64,000 nt of DNA from assembly GCA_028752905.1 (NCBI GenBank), contig JAQNBH010000009.1, positions 43,830,228 to 43,894,227 of the forward strand, read 5' to 3'. The position numbers were made by a program, and so were the translations under genes. This DNA is from Cladorhizidae sp. MBARI D1340-BT2 (taxonomy: Eukaryota > Porifera > Demospongiae > Poecilosclerida > Cladorhizidae). Under the pieces are notes generated by a model, which did no database searches, was not told the origin of the DNA, and was given only the letters and a program-made list of their open reading frames with translations. Positions within the stretch are counted from its first letter, which is position 1, and each line of letters opens with the position of its first letter. Of this stretch, positions 43,965 through 55,430 are shown one piece after another.

Positions 43965-46900
43965 TTATTTCTTCGAAGCCTTCTTGGCAAACCACTCATC
44001 GCTCTTGTCCGCAGCCATAGCCTGAAGTTATATGACACAAGGGAGGTGAATGTATGTCAACAACCTGACAAATGTCAGTTTCTCACCTCATCGAGCAGCT
44101 GGCTGGCTTTGGGGTCTTGTCTGGAGAGCTCACAGAATGCTTCCCCTCCAACAAAACAAATCTCATGGCCATCCTAAAAACATTACAACCACAAGATGAT
44201 CATTAGGATGAGGAAAGTCTGTAATAAATTGCCCAAAATGTCACTGGCTGTAGCTGAAAAGTGAGGATAGCTAAGCAGGTAGGGGTGTGGTTATCAACTT
44301 ACTGGATCTGCCACAATGACAACTCGGACAGTTGCCTTTCCTGGAGTGTCCAGACTCACCAGAGGAGTGAGAACCTTATAGTTCCCACCTTCAATGCACT
44401 TCTGGATGCCTGTCAGCTAAATGCAATACACACTTCAACATATGCACACATTGTACATAACAATGGAGACACTCGGTGGGTGGTTCTCCACACAATGCAA
44501 TCACTGTTAGAATTGACCAATCAGTGCGCTGTTAGCTGTGCGCTCAAAACAAAGTCCCAATTTTTGTCTAAGCAAGTGGAACACGAAGAACCTCCTCAAT
44601 ATCATCTTACCTCATTGTCTGGGCAAGAGAAAGCAATCCTCCCAAATGCCTCCGCACGATCAATGGGTTCCGATAACTTGACAAGTTCCACTCGAGTCTG
44701 ACACACAAAGCATAAAACAACAACTATTGTAATGATGACAGTATCTGACTTTGACTTGGCGAGAGAGACCTGGTTGTCCCCATATCCGACGACAAAGTTG
44801 TCATTCTTGGAATATAGTTTCATACGCATGATTCTGCTCCAATATATCATGGCCTCATCGAGATTGGAGACACCCAGGGACACACAGAAGACTGGATCTT
44901 AAAGGGGGAAACAAAGAGTTGATTTAAAGAAGTCTCAAGGGGAAAAGGAAGAAAAAGAAGAAAAAAACATGAAAAATCTTGTCCCAACTTAGGAACTCCA
45001 TAGCTATATACCATGCACTGCATTTCATGAATGTAAAATGCAGCTGTTACTAATGTTTACAACCATTGCTGATTACTATATGGAGCAGTTCCAATTACTA
45101 ATTAAAAGTATTTCCACAAAGTTTGCATGAGAAGAACAAGCAAGGGCTGAGCATCCTGTTTCGGAGCATCCTGTTTCTGAGCATCCTGTTTCGAGGTGAG
45201 TTTGAAGAATTATGTATGACTAGGAATGGGAGGACTTCAGGTAGTGGAGGGCAAGGATGCAGGGTCCTTAAGTAAGAAAATTTCCCACATCAGTTTGTTC
45301 CGCAAACTGAATGTGACCATAGAATCGTGTTTGTGTTCAGTGCAAAATATGCTAGGGCTAGGGCTAGGGCTAGGGCTCCTCATTGGGCAGACATTATGGA
45401 TCTCTTTCTTTTGACAAAAATCTAACTTACTCCTGCTTTAAAAAACCACACTAGAAAGAAAACAAAAACAAGTTTAAACCTTGCATAATAGATTTCAATT
45501 TTCAAGCAAAGTGACCTTCAAAAAAGGGGTGCACGTAACCTTGGTATGGTTACACCTACCCCTACACTTTTGGTCGAAAAGAGAGAGCACATGGATTTTT
45601 TAATTAAATGTTGCAGCTATGGAGATCTAAGATTGGGGATACTATCTGTAGCCCTAGCTTATAGCCCCCTTAACTTTCTACCACTTCTTCCAGTAGTTCT
45701 GTTGTATACTCGGAAGGTGTAGCCACCAGGAGCCTCAACCACAATAGCACCATCTTCATCCTGGAGGGAAAAACAATAGCAGTAATAGAAAGAATAAGAA
45801 TACCATATTATAATATGCAGAATTGTTGATGTTTGCAAACATTTTGATGGCCAAAGCTTACCATTTTCTGGATGTAGTTGCATCGTTGAATTCTTTCCAC
45901 CACTTCTTTGGAGTAGATGCTGATTCCCTTTAAAAAAAAATTAATTCACCAATATAGCACAGAAAGAGAAAGGGGTTAAGCCTGGATGAAGTATTGCAGT
46001 ACATGTACCAGAAATTCATTGCCTTTCTTGTAGTTCTTGATGCCATAGTTGTAGGTGAGCTCCACTACAAAATGGTTGTCCTCATCCCCATACCCTACCA
46101 TGGTCTTGCTCCATTTGCCATCGTAAGGGCTTCGGAGAGATACACAAAAATATCAGGAATGTTATTGTGATATTGTTTTTGTCCATAAAGATTCTAGCAA
46201 AAAACAACTCACCCATTACAAGATGCCTTGCAACCTGTTTCAAATTCCTCGTGGCGAAGCACCTGAGAGCAACAACGCAATAATCTCACATGGCCGGTGG
46301 TTGGGGTGGGGGGAATAACGAAACAATGGTCTGGTATAGTTGCATAGAGCTATTCATTCTTCCTATCCCATGGTAATTGAGAGAGGGCAGAAGAGGATTG
46401 AATCTATAAGTCCTTTAAAAAAAATATATATAATTTGCTAAATGCACATAAACTACTTTGTGCAGATCTTAGTTGAAGCCTGCATCCCTTGAAGATGCCA
46501 GAAATCTAGAGCTATTGCAAAACATCACTGGCCAAATGCAAAGCCAATGGCAGTTAGGTATAGATGACTTTCTATGATCCGTTAAAAGAAACATTAGTTT
46601 CAGTATTGCGCAGGAATGACCTGCTCATGCAATTTAATCATGGGTCTTGTTTGGCCTAAGCAAGGGAGTAATTTGGTAAGTTACAGAATACTTGGGGCAT
46701 TTGGAAATCTGCATTTTTAAACTTGTAATTTGAAATTCTATTGGCCAGTTACAGGATCTTATTTTACTATTTAGATACCAACATGCAGTTGTTGTTACAA
46801 GTTCTTTGTGTGTGGTTGGTCACTAGGCCGCTTTCTAAATAACATACGCAATGTTTGCTGTCAAGAACAATATCCTCAGAACTGCCCATTATTAAACTCA

Positions 46901-47115
46901 CAGATTCCTGTAAGTAGATAGCCTAACTTTTAGCTTTAAAGGGTGCACGGACTTACTCTCATACCGAGGACATCTCTGTAGAAAGCGACGGTCTTAATTC
47001 TATCAGCTACCTTGAACACGAAATGAAGAGCCCTCCTGACACCCAAGTCCACCATTGCCTCACTAGTCACTACCTTGTACGGCGCGCGCGTGGTAAACGA
47101 GGGTCGAGCATTCAT
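43965..47115 (-). CDS. GLOD4: Glyoxalase domain-containing protein 4
   Basis: VOC-superfamily protein with two glyoxalase-like halves; mitochondrial in vertebrates, with no firmly established substrate. Ten exons: 47115-46957, 46262-46213, 46129-46009, 45927-45862, 45760-45685, 44897-44770, 44697-44611, 44416-44303, 44173-44087, 44021-43965, all in phase, 314 residues (vertebrate forms 298-313). Landmarks: [13 protein letters not shown] and [115 protein letters not shown]; and the C-terminus [21 protein letters not shown] 47115 follows an in-frame stop and gives a 20-residue N-terminal extension before [12 protein letters not shown], which aligns with the usual start; translation from 47055 is possible. 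The exon 5 donor (GAA|GTGGTA) is weak. Convergent with CP-2. Confidence 0.96.
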
Positions 47116-49084
47116 TTAGTTGATCGTTATGTCAACTTAAGAATTTGTAATGAAAGCATACTAATTTTTCCTCTTGAATCCAAATAATTGTTGCTCTAGT
47201 CACTCTCCTGCTCTTATATAGAAAGCTTGAAGTCTAACACAGTACTGATCTGCACATTTTTGATGATCATGATTTTGCAATACTTGGACCTACCTTAATC
47301 TTAGTGCAGTGGACTTTCCATCTCAATGGGAGCTGCTTACAAGTACTCTTAACGAAACTCCTCTTAACCATACTTCCATATGTACGCATTTTTGGTTCAG
47401 AATTTACCACCCCATTAAGTTGCTTGGCATCAGGTAGTGCTTTCTGAATTCTCCGAGTACTAAAGGAAAGACTATGCAGAAGCCAACAAGAACTTGGAAT
47501 TGATAGTTTGTACTCCTGAGACTGCATGTCTTCAGTGCTATATCGTCCATCATTAGCACATTTCTACTCTATGACTATATATATATGTGCATCCGGTATC
47601 ACTCCTGTATATGCCAACTATGCAGCCAATTCTCTATCCAAGAGAGCAGCAGTCCATTTTCTTATTTACCTACCAATATTAGTTGCTGCATCATAACAAA
47701 AATGGTGTCTCCCACCCCCTTAGCTATAGCATGTTGATGAGCTATCTTAGAATGAAACTCCGTCACCTTTTCCTGTCGACTATTATTAACTGGTTAACCG
47801 CATCATTAAAAACCTATCATATATAGGACTGAGTCAGAGTTAATTTCAAATGACTGCCTGGGTATGGCAGTCAAAACTGCCTTAAACTTGGACTGGATGT
47901 TGAATACACAAGGCAAAGCTGCGAGATGCTAGACCTCGGCCAATTGTGCTCAAAATTATGCTATTCAGAAATGCTCACAAGCACTTCTATTATGCTCATG
48001 TCTAGTAACCTTTAACCTCAACTTCCTGTGGTAAAGTTGTTGCATCAGCATCACATGATTGACCACATGGCTGGGTAAGCATGATCTTTTATGGTGACTG
48101 CTTCTAGCTCTGGGGGGGGGGGGGGGGAGGGGGGGAGGCTAGTAAGTATGCCAACCATCTTCTGAGACAGTAGAAAGAATATTGCTATGATCAACAGCAG
48201 AAGAAATATTGAAGTTTTGGGGAGGAAACTAAACCAGTTGGCAATCACTAGAAGTTGAGGCATAGGATAAGGTGGTGAATGATAGAGCCACAAGAGTGAG
48301 AAAGTTTTGGGTGACAGGATATAAATGGTACATTAGGAATAGAGATGGTGGAATATGTGGGTGAGCAGAAGTGTGGGAGTGCTGGTACATGAGAGTTTGG
48401 AGTCTAGGGTGAGGAAGTCAAGAGAAGAGTTTCTTGGTGGAGTTGAGTGGAGCAGAGAGAAGGAAAATGATGGTAATGGTGAGCCCAGAAGTGAAGGTGA
48501 GAGAGATGGAGAGACTGTTTGTGGAGGATGTGATGAAGTATGAAGAGAAAGGTTATGATGTTGTTGTGATGGGGAGACTTCAACGCAAAGGCTCTGGCTG
48601 GATTAAGTAGGAACGGAGGAAAACCTAAACAGTATCGGAAAGCGGTTGTTGGAGTTGGCGGGCTGATTTGAGTTGCAGTGCTGTGAGGGTAGGTGGACAT
48701 GGGAAAGTGGGGTGAGAAAGTTGGTCATAAATTATATTTAGTAAAGCCATGGACATAGCCAGGGTGGTAGTAGAATTATATGTTGTTTTAGTAAAGCCAT
48801 GGACATAGCATAGCTAGGGTGAAGTCTCAGGCAAGTTGGATGTGGTATAAATTATGTGGGGGAGGAGAGAAGTAGCTACAAGTGCGAAGAGAGCGATATA
48901 AATGGAGAGTTGACAGTAAGCTAGACTGGGAGGAGTATCAGGAGGCAGTGGAGGAAATGTTCATAGGCTGGAAGAGATGTGGGGAGTAAGTCAAAAGAGA
49001 AGGTTTTGGCTGCAAAGGAGAAAGGAATAGGAAGGAATAAGATTATGGAGAGGTCAGAGGGATGGAGGTCGGAGGATGTGGAAA
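47116..49084. other. Intergenic region without recognised gene
   Basis: Upstream of GLOD4. Contains a G-run (about 48,113-48,137), purine-rich GGGAGAGAG stretches at 48.3-49.1 kb and a direct repeat of TAAAGCCATGGACATAGC (48,744 and 48,792). Open frames of 60-98 codons have biased composition and no known motifs. Confidence 0.45.
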
Positions 49085-49430
49085 GGTTAACATTTTTTTG
49101 TCTTGTTTATATATATATTTTTTAATAGTCAAGCATTCACCTATAAGAAGTTCCTCAGTATATATATATAGAGTTATTATCTATTACTAAAGTAGATAGT
49201 TACACCTGCCAGCGTCACATAGACAGATGCATTATAAGTAGTTACCAGGTTATGTTGAAGGTCTGTGATGTTAACTATATATTGCCAAAAGAGCAAAATT
49301 CCGAGGAAATCATCTTTGTATATATATACAAAACGTGCAGTTGTTGGTGACTTGACTCAGTTCTATATATACTGCTAACTATTGTCACAAGAATAAAGTT
49401 CTGAGGAAACCAACTGATCACTTCATGTAA
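49085..49430. repeat. Dispersed repeat copy
   Basis: Member of the family at 29.4-29.8 and 55.4-56.5 kb: contains TTTGTCTTGTTTATATATAT, AGTCAAGCATTCACCTATAA and GGTCTGTGATGTTAACTATA, inverted relative to some other copies. Confidence 0.6.
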
Positions 49431-49613
49431 ATGAAAGTATGCAGCTGTTTGCTTTCATCTCATGATTTGCATGCAAGGTGTTTATGATATTGATAACCCT
49501 TTACCACCATCCAATGTTCTGGCTGAGTTTGAATCTGCTTGTCTTTGCAATGTATGGAGTCTTCTGATTGATGAATGGACATATTCTTTGAAGTTAGGCA
49601 TGGAAATATTCAC

Positions 49614-49677
49614 AGGGCCCTTATATTAATATAATGAAGAACAATATTGTTCTTCATGATATTAATATAAGGGCCCT
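49614..49677. repeat. 64-bp near-perfect palindrome
   Basis: Two 32-bp arms starting AGGGCCCTTATATTAATAT meet at ACAATATTGT with one mismatched pair. It sits about ten bases before the point where gypsy Gag homology starts, and has no spacer, so it would form a long hairpin or cruciform. Confidence 0.95.
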
Positions 49678-49763
49678 TCCTATGCGAGTTTGGAGCCGGA
49701 ATAAACGATTTTATCCGTGATCAGGTTATTGACCACTGTTGGTCCAATAGACTCCGGACAAAG

Positions 49764-52700
49764 TTGTTGGCAGAACGAGATCTGAGTCTAGAGAGAGTTC
49801 TAGATATAGCATCGGCCATGGAAGCATCTCAGCTCCAGGCAGCACAAATGACACAGGACACAGACTGCACAAACATGGTCCAAGGGTTTCGTCAGTACAG
49901 CAAACCAAGGCAGCGGTTTCTTGAGAAAAATGAAGTTAATGAGAGAAGCCGGTCCCAAGACTCGCCCGGTAAATGTACCAAGTGTGGTCGACGAAGGCAT
50001 ACAGCAAATGCTTGTCGGTGCACCAGAGGCAAACAGTGTTTCCGGTGTGGAGCAATCGGGCATTTCAGTAAGATGTGCAGCCAGAGCAAGGCAACATCAC
50101 AGTCAACGCACGATGTCAAGTATTTAATTGAAGAAGCCAGTGAATCAGATGATGATGTTCAGGATGAATATGCCTATGCAATGTCAAATGGTGAAACAGT
50201 AACCGTGTCAATAAATGGTGTAGGGGTAACAATGTTGATCGACTCGGGATCAACCTGCAACACAATCAACACTGAGATAAAACAGCATCTTATCAAGCAG
50301 GGTGTTACACTACTACCGGGTCAGCGTGTAATTCATCCATACAGCTCTCCACCAATACCTATACGACAAATGGCTAAGACAACCTTCACACTAGAAGGTG
50401 GACAGGAAATCAAGACAGAAGTCTTAATCATGGAGGGTACGGCTACTCCACTGTTAGGAAAGGCAGCTGCAGAGTCGTTGGGCATTCTGCGGGTAAGTAT
50501 GTACTACATCACAGGCTCGGATGACTATGGAGATGGTCTTATTAGGCGCTTTCCTAAGTTATGGAAGGGCATAGGTTGTCTAAAAGGGGTACAAGTGAAA
50601 CTTCACATTGACCAATCAGTTGCCCCGGTGGCCCAGAAACACAGTCGTGTTCCTTTTCACAAGCAGGAGAAGGTTGCGAAGGAGATAGCCAAACTGGAGG
50701 CAGCAGACATCATTGAAAAGGCATCCGGTCCAACCGAGTGGGTATCGAGGATTGTCACACCTCCTAAACCAAAGAAACCAGAAGAGATCAGGCTATGTGT
50801 GGACATGAGAGAGGCAAACAAGGCCATTCTACGCACGAGGCATGTAACCCCCACCCTAGATGAGCTCATCACAGCACTAAATGGTGCTACAGTGTTTAGA
50901 AAAATTGACCTCCGATCTGGATACCACCAACTGGTATTGCACCCTTCAAGTTGTTACATAACAACATTCTCGACCCACATAGGCTTATACAGATATAAGC
51001 GCCTGTCGTTCGGAATCAATGCAGCTGCAGAAGTGTTTCAACATGAGATCCAGATGGTCATACAGGGTGTTCCAGGAGCAATCAATATCAGTGATGACAT
51101 AGCAATTTTTGGCAGTGATCAATGCACACATGATCAAGCATTGGAGAAAGTGTTACATAAACTCCAGGAGACAGGGATAACCCTCAATCTGGAAAAGTGC
51201 GAGTTCAGGAAGAACAAAATCGAGTTCTATGGAGTAGTTTTCTCAAGTGACAGAGTATCTCCTGACAAAAAAAAAGTAGCAGACCTTCACACAGCGACTG
51301 AGCCAAAAAGTGCATCAGAGGTTCGTTCGTTCCTTGGTATGGCACAATTCAGTGCTAGGTTCATCCCAAATTATGCAACCATCACAGACCCACTGCGGGC
51401 ACTCACAAAGAAGCACTCTGTTTGGAGATGGGGGGAGAAGGAAGTTGAAGCCTTCAAGGCTGTGAAGACAGGTTTATCGGAATCAGCAACAAATGCGTAC
51501 TTCGATGTAACTAAATCAGTTGAAATACTAGTTGACGCCAGTCCAGTTGGCCTTGCAGCTCTCTTAATACAGGACCAGAGAGTTGTAACATATGCAAGCC
51601 GAGCATTGTCAAGTGTTGAAGCACGTTACAGCCAGACAGAAAGGGAAGCCCTCATGGTGGTCTGGGCATGTGAGCACTTCGATCGGTTTGTGAATGGTGC
51701 ACCACATTTCACTGTCATTACTGACCACAAGCCACTAGAGACTATCTGGCAGAAACATAGACCACCTCTCAGGATAGAGCGTTGGGGCCTACGTCTTCAA
51801 CCATACAAAATGACAGTCAAGTATCGACCAGGTGCAGATAACCCAGCAGACTACCTATCCCGGCATCCTTCAGAGCATAGTGGGCCGGAAAGCCAGGAGA
51901 TGAGCATGGCAGAGTGCTATGTAAACTCAATCGCAGAAGCGGCCATCCCACTGGCCATGACAATTGAAGAAGTCCAGCGTGAAACCGCGCGGGATAGCAC
52001 CCTGCAGGCAGTCATCAACTTGACCCGCAACAGCAAGTGGCATGACACTTCACAATACATTGGATCTGACATCAATCAGGAGGCTCTGCGAGGGTACAGC
52101 AGAGTAAAAGACACTTTGACAGTCAATGAGAGTGGAGACCTGGTGTTGAGAGACTACAGAGTGGTCATTCCCCATACCCTTCAACACCGGGCAGTCGAGT
52201 TGGCACACGAAGGACACCAGGGCATCTGCAAGACCAAGGCTCTACTTCACTCCAAAGTGTGGTTCCCCGGTATAGATGCGGCTGCAGAGGAAGCTGTGAG
52301 ACGATGCATTCCCTGTCAAGCTAATACAGCACATAGGATGAATGAACCATTGTCCATGTCACCACTACCTCGAGGACCCTGGGTGGATATCAGTATGGAT
52401 TTTTGTGGACCTCTACCCACTGGTGAGTATCTGCTTGTCATTGTCGATGAGTTTTCACGATATCCGGTGGTGGAAGTTGTCAAGGGCACCTCAGGGGACA
52501 AGGTCATTCCTGTAGTCGACAAAATATTCAGTCTATTTGGATTCCCTGAGGTCATCAAGACAGACAATGGACCACCATTCATGGGGCACAGTTGGAAAAG
52601 CTTTATGCACAAGTGTGGTGTCCGTCATCGCCGAGTAACGCCACTATGGCCACAGGCCAATGCACACGCAGAAAACTTCAACAAGCCCCTCTTAAGGTAG
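49764..52700 (+). CDS. gypsy Gag C-terminus/Pol polyprotein (K02A2.6-like)
   Basis: Intact frame of 978 codons, open upstream to about 49,690. Domains: two zinc knuckles (C-X2-C-X4-H-X4-C; about residues 71-105); aspartic protease (MLIDSGSTCNTI, about 156-167); reverse transcriptase (RLCVDMREANKAI, FRKIDLRSGYHQL, with catalytic ISDD at about 442-446); RNase H (EILVDASPVGLAALL, about 586; then REALMVVWACEHFDRF and TDHKPLETIW); integrase His/Cys domain (HEGHQGICKTK ... CIPC, about 813-851); and integrase core with SMDFCGPLP, KTDNGPPFMG and AHAENFNK giving the D, D and E. A frame change immediately after the Glu ends this frame. ISDD instead of YxDD is common in this metazoan gypsy group. The ATG given is the first in frame, not the true Gag start. 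Confidence 0.93.
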   Translation: MLAERDLSLERVLDIASAMEASQLQAAQMTQDTDCTNMVQGFRQYSKPRQRFLEKNEVNERSRSQDSPGKCTKCGRRRHTANACRCTRGKQCFRCGAIGHFSKMCSQSKATSQSTHDVKYLIEEASESDDDVQDEYAYAMSNGETVTVSINGVGVTMLIDSGSTCNTINTEIKQHLIKQGVTLLPGQRVIHPYSSPPIPIRQMAKTTFTLEGGQEIKTEVLIMEGTATPLLGKAAAESLGILRVSMYYITGSDDYGDGLIRRFPKLWKGIGCLKGVQVKLHIDQSVAPVAQKHSRVPFHKQEKVAKEIAKLEAADIIEKASGPTEWVSRIVTPPKPKKPEEIRLCVDMREANKAILRTRHVTPTLDELITALNGATVFRKIDLRSGYHQLVLHPSSCYITTFSTHIGLYRYKRLSFGINAAAEVFQHEIQMVIQGVPGAINISDDIAIFGSDQCTHDQALEKVLHKLQETGITLNLEKCEFRKNKIEFYGVVFSSDRVSPDKKKVADLHTATEPKSASEVRSFLGMAQFSARFIPNYATITDPLRALTKKHSVWRWGEKEVEAFKAVKTGLSESATNAYFDVTKSVEILVDASPVGLAALLIQDQRVVTYASRALSSVEARYSQTEREALMVVWACEHFDRFVNGAPHFTVITDHKPLETIWQKHRPPLRIERWGLRLQPYKMTVKYRPGADNPADYLSRHPSEHSGPESQEMSMAECYVNSIAEAAIPLAMTIEEVQRETARDSTLQAVINLTRNSKWHDTSQYIGSDINQEALRGYSRVKDTLTVNESGDLVLRDYRVVIPHTLQHRAVELAHEGHQGICKTKALLHSKVWFPGIDAAAEEAVRRCIPCQANTAHRMNEPLSMSPLPRGPWVDISMDFCGPLPTGEYLLVIVDEFSRYPVVEVVKGTSGDKVIPVVDKIFSLFGFPEVIKTDNGPPFMGHSWKSFMHKCGVRHRRVTPLWPQANAHAENFNKPLLR

Positions 52701-53311
52701 CCAACATCAAGGGCCTTGCATGGCTCCCCGAGTTGCAACGGATGCTCCGTGCATATCGCTGCTCACCACATGTAACAACTACCTTCACACCTTACAGGTT
52801 GATGTTCGGAAGAGAACCTCGCACGAAACTGCCTGAGTTAAGCAAAGTGCACCCTGACAAGAATCTAGTAAAAGACAGAGATGCAGTGACTAAGAAGGGG
52901 ATGAAATCATATGCTGATCGACGAGCAAGAGCCCAACAGAGCACAATCAGGGGAGGGGACGTAGTCTTGGTGCAGCAACGGAAAAAAGGAAAACTATCCA
53001 CACCATTCAACCCCCATCCATGGTCGTTACAAGACACAAAGGCAACAGCACGGGCCAAGGGTGGTTCGCTCGTAACTAGGAATGCAGCAATGTTTCATCA
53101 ACTGCCTTATGAACTGGCTGAGGAGCACCCAGTCCAGTCTGAGGAAGAGCCAGCTGAAGAAGAGCCAAGTGAATTCCCAGAAATAGATGGGCTCCCCGAG
53201 CCATCGTCTACAGAGCACGATCCTGTTACGACACCATCACCAGTGATCGAAGGACTGAGAAGATCTACACGCAGGAGCAGGAAGACTCAGCGTTTGCTCG
53301 AGGAAATGTAG
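52592..53311 (+). pseudogene. gypsy integrase C-terminal part, in a shifted frame
   Basis: Continuation of the polyprotein after a one-base frame change near 52,690: LPELQRMLRAYRCSPHVTT, TPYRLMFGREPRTKLPEL, then a basic segment and an acidic, Pro-rich tail ending in RRSTRRSRKTQRLLEEM. Real homology begins at about 52,695; the upstream part of this frame only overlaps the main ORF. One base separates this copy from a continuous Pol, so it is either recently inactivated or affected by an assembly error. Confidence 0.85.
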
Positions 53312-53355
53312 CCATGCTCAAGACTTGACGGGCTAGTCATCCGATAAGGGAGGGA

Positions 53356-53528
53356 TGTAGTATAGCTGAGACTACATAAACACAGGAAGCTGTAGTTTAA
53401 CCACAACTATGAATCTATACACACACACACATTTGATTGATGTATAGTATCGCGTGACTCCTAAGATAGAGCACACCAGTTCTGTAGTGAATGTTTAAAG
53501 AGTGATTGATCATTGTCTATATACTACA
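53356..53528 (+). repeat. gypsy 3' LTR
   Basis: 173 bp bounded by TGTAGTAT and ATACTACA, perfect 8-bp inverted ends with TG...CA termini, immediately downstream of the polypurine tract. It contains a CA microsatellite (ACACACACACAC). Confidence 0.85.
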
Positions 53529-54754
53529 TACACTGAAATCCATATTATATTTAGAGTGGATTAGGTAAAGGGTCCTGTTTCTACCTTGGTACGTTCTTGT
53601 TTCGTTACTTTTTTTGACTAGCCAATCAATTTTTCATTTTCAAATTTTATTTTACATTTTTGTCGTTTAAATTTCATCTAAAACTAACTTTGCCAGCTTT
53701 AAAACTGTGATTTCCTCTTGTATATATCTATATATCTTTTTCCCCCTCACACATAACTTACACGCAATATATATAGCCATTTCAACCATAATTTTCCACC
53801 AGAAGAGTCCAATGCGTGCATATGGGTCAACCAGCCTGATGTAAGCAGTACAGTCCTGAATTTTGGTGCTACGACCGGTGGATGGTTCCTCTTTTACTTG
53901 CCCTCTGCTTTAGTGACCGGTAGTCTGCTGCTCTAATTTTACTACAGCTAATCCATTTCTCGATTCAGGACTAACAAAACTCCCCCAAAACCGGTAAATA
54001 TCATAATGCCATAAATATACTAGTGTATAATAAATGCGCTCAGCAATCAATTTGGTCCCTGCTTTTGGAAAAGGTTCCCAAGTTTAAAAAGACCATCCGC
54101 AATCTAGCTTGCTCCCTGGTGTACATTAGAAGCTGCAATCTTCTGCAGCAGCATTTGTCTGTGAAAATAATCATGTTCTTCTAAGACAACCATAGAACAT
54201 TACAAGTAATGAATGCTAGGCATGAGCGAAGAAATAGGTAAACTGAATAACTATGTCCATCGTCTGTTCCAATTAATCATGCAGCTCATTCTCACCTTCT
54301 CACCTCCATATGCAACCAATTAAATATTTTTTGTTTTGTAGATATGAGGGCCTATGGGGGAGGTGGCTTTGGAGAGTGGGGATTTATTAGAATCTTGGTT
54401 TGTTGTTTGTCCCATTTCTGGCTGGCTTGGTAAGGGATTCCATCAGCTATTAACACTGCAGTCCATTCTCATTTGCCTGTCCAGTTTGCATAGCCAGGCC
54501 AGTGTAGCTTCGAATCGCTGCGTTGGCAGCTGGAGGCCATTTTCTTAATCATTCCCCTCACTATGATGACCATTCCTGATTTACTTAAGCCTACATTATT
54601 TAAGGTGTGTGACACTTTCACATCTTTTTGCGGATGAGCATGCAAGGAATCAACATGCCGGGAATGCATAGATAGATCTATCATTGCCAAGTTTTTCATT
54701 CAACTCCCTACTGAGGTTGCTCACCAATAACAGTCTGGCTTAAGCAATCCGGTG
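53529..54754. other. Intergenic, dispersed-repeat material
   Basis: Begins with GGTAAAGGGTCCTGTTTCTA (53,567), which reappears near 55,560 and, diverged, near 29,430. No gene recognised. Confidence 0.45.
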
Positions 54755-54900
54755 TTATGTACTGTTCTGTTTGTTCCTACTTGTAACAACTGAGCAGAGT
54801 TCACTTGTCCTTGAGAACCAGCCATCTCTTTCCCAATCAGCCATCTCTTTCCCATCAGAGATAAGTGCAATACAGTTATAGGAATCCTATGTGTGAATGT
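54755..54900. repeat. Inverted dispersed repeat, left copy
   Basis: Contains TACTGTTCTGTTTGTTCCTA, TGTCCTTGAG and a duplicated AGCCATCTCTTTCCC. The reverse complement of these blocks lies at about 56,570-56,770. Confidence 0.75.
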
Positions 54901-54978
54901 GATGTTAGTTTTATCTATGATGTTCCCGTCATCAACATCTACATATACTGAGTGACACTGCTATGAAGGATCCATTGC

Positions 54979-55430
54979 ACATCAGCCTAACACCAAAGTA
55001 TGAGCGGTTCAATCGAGATTGTGGAATAGACTTACCTGGCTTCTAGGTGGCTACTTCAAGAGCCTGAACTGGAAACCATGGCTAGCATAATTTTTCTGTA
55101 TTTAGTTATTTATCATTCCTCGTTGATATTTCCTGTCTTATTTTTTATTTTATGTCATTATTAATTTTTTATTCTATATTCTATTATTTATTGCATAAGT
55201 GTTTTGGTGTTTATTATAAATAATAATTATCTTTATTGTATTTTCCACATCCGGTTCACGTGCTGCTGAACATGTGTGCCAGGGTGTGGTTTGTGTCATG
55301 TGGTGGATAGCTAACTACCAGTATATAACAAACTCATGCGAGTCTTAGCATCTCGAAGGTTTGTGCGTCTACATAATTGAAACGTAGAGAGAGTAATAAA
55401 TAGTATTGAGAAGGTCATTGTAATTGGCTG
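54979..55430 (+). mobile_element. Penelope C-terminal fragment plus terminal region
   Basis: The first 110 bp match, on the plus strand, the end of the Penelope endonuclease domain at 40-130 (minus): CATCAGCC-ACACCAAA, GGTTCAATCGAGA-TGTGGAAT, AGAGCCTGAACT. Stops are present. An AT-rich stretch follows, then 55,265-55,430, which matches 19,440-19,620 in inverse orientation and ends with GAAACGTAGAGAGAGTAATA, the 3' half of the hammerhead-like foldback motif. This ties that motif to Penelope ends. Confidence 0.75.

Larger units (their letters stand above)
49688..53528 (+). mobile_element. Ty3/gypsy retrotransposon, 5'-truncated, with 3' LTR
   Basis: Starts inside Gag (CEFGAG-NDFIRDQVIDHCW) and runs through a nearly complete Pol to a 173-bp 3' LTR. 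No 5' LTR or Gag N-terminus is present; a 64-bp palindrome lies at the break. A purine-rich tract (AAGGGAGGGA, 53,346-53,355) directly precedes the LTR, as expected for second-strand priming. Confidence 0.93.

Noticed and set aside
48355..48700. Opposed 62- and 98-codon frames in a purine-rich stretch
   Set aside because: GGAGAG-rich composition gives biased frames on both strands; no homology.
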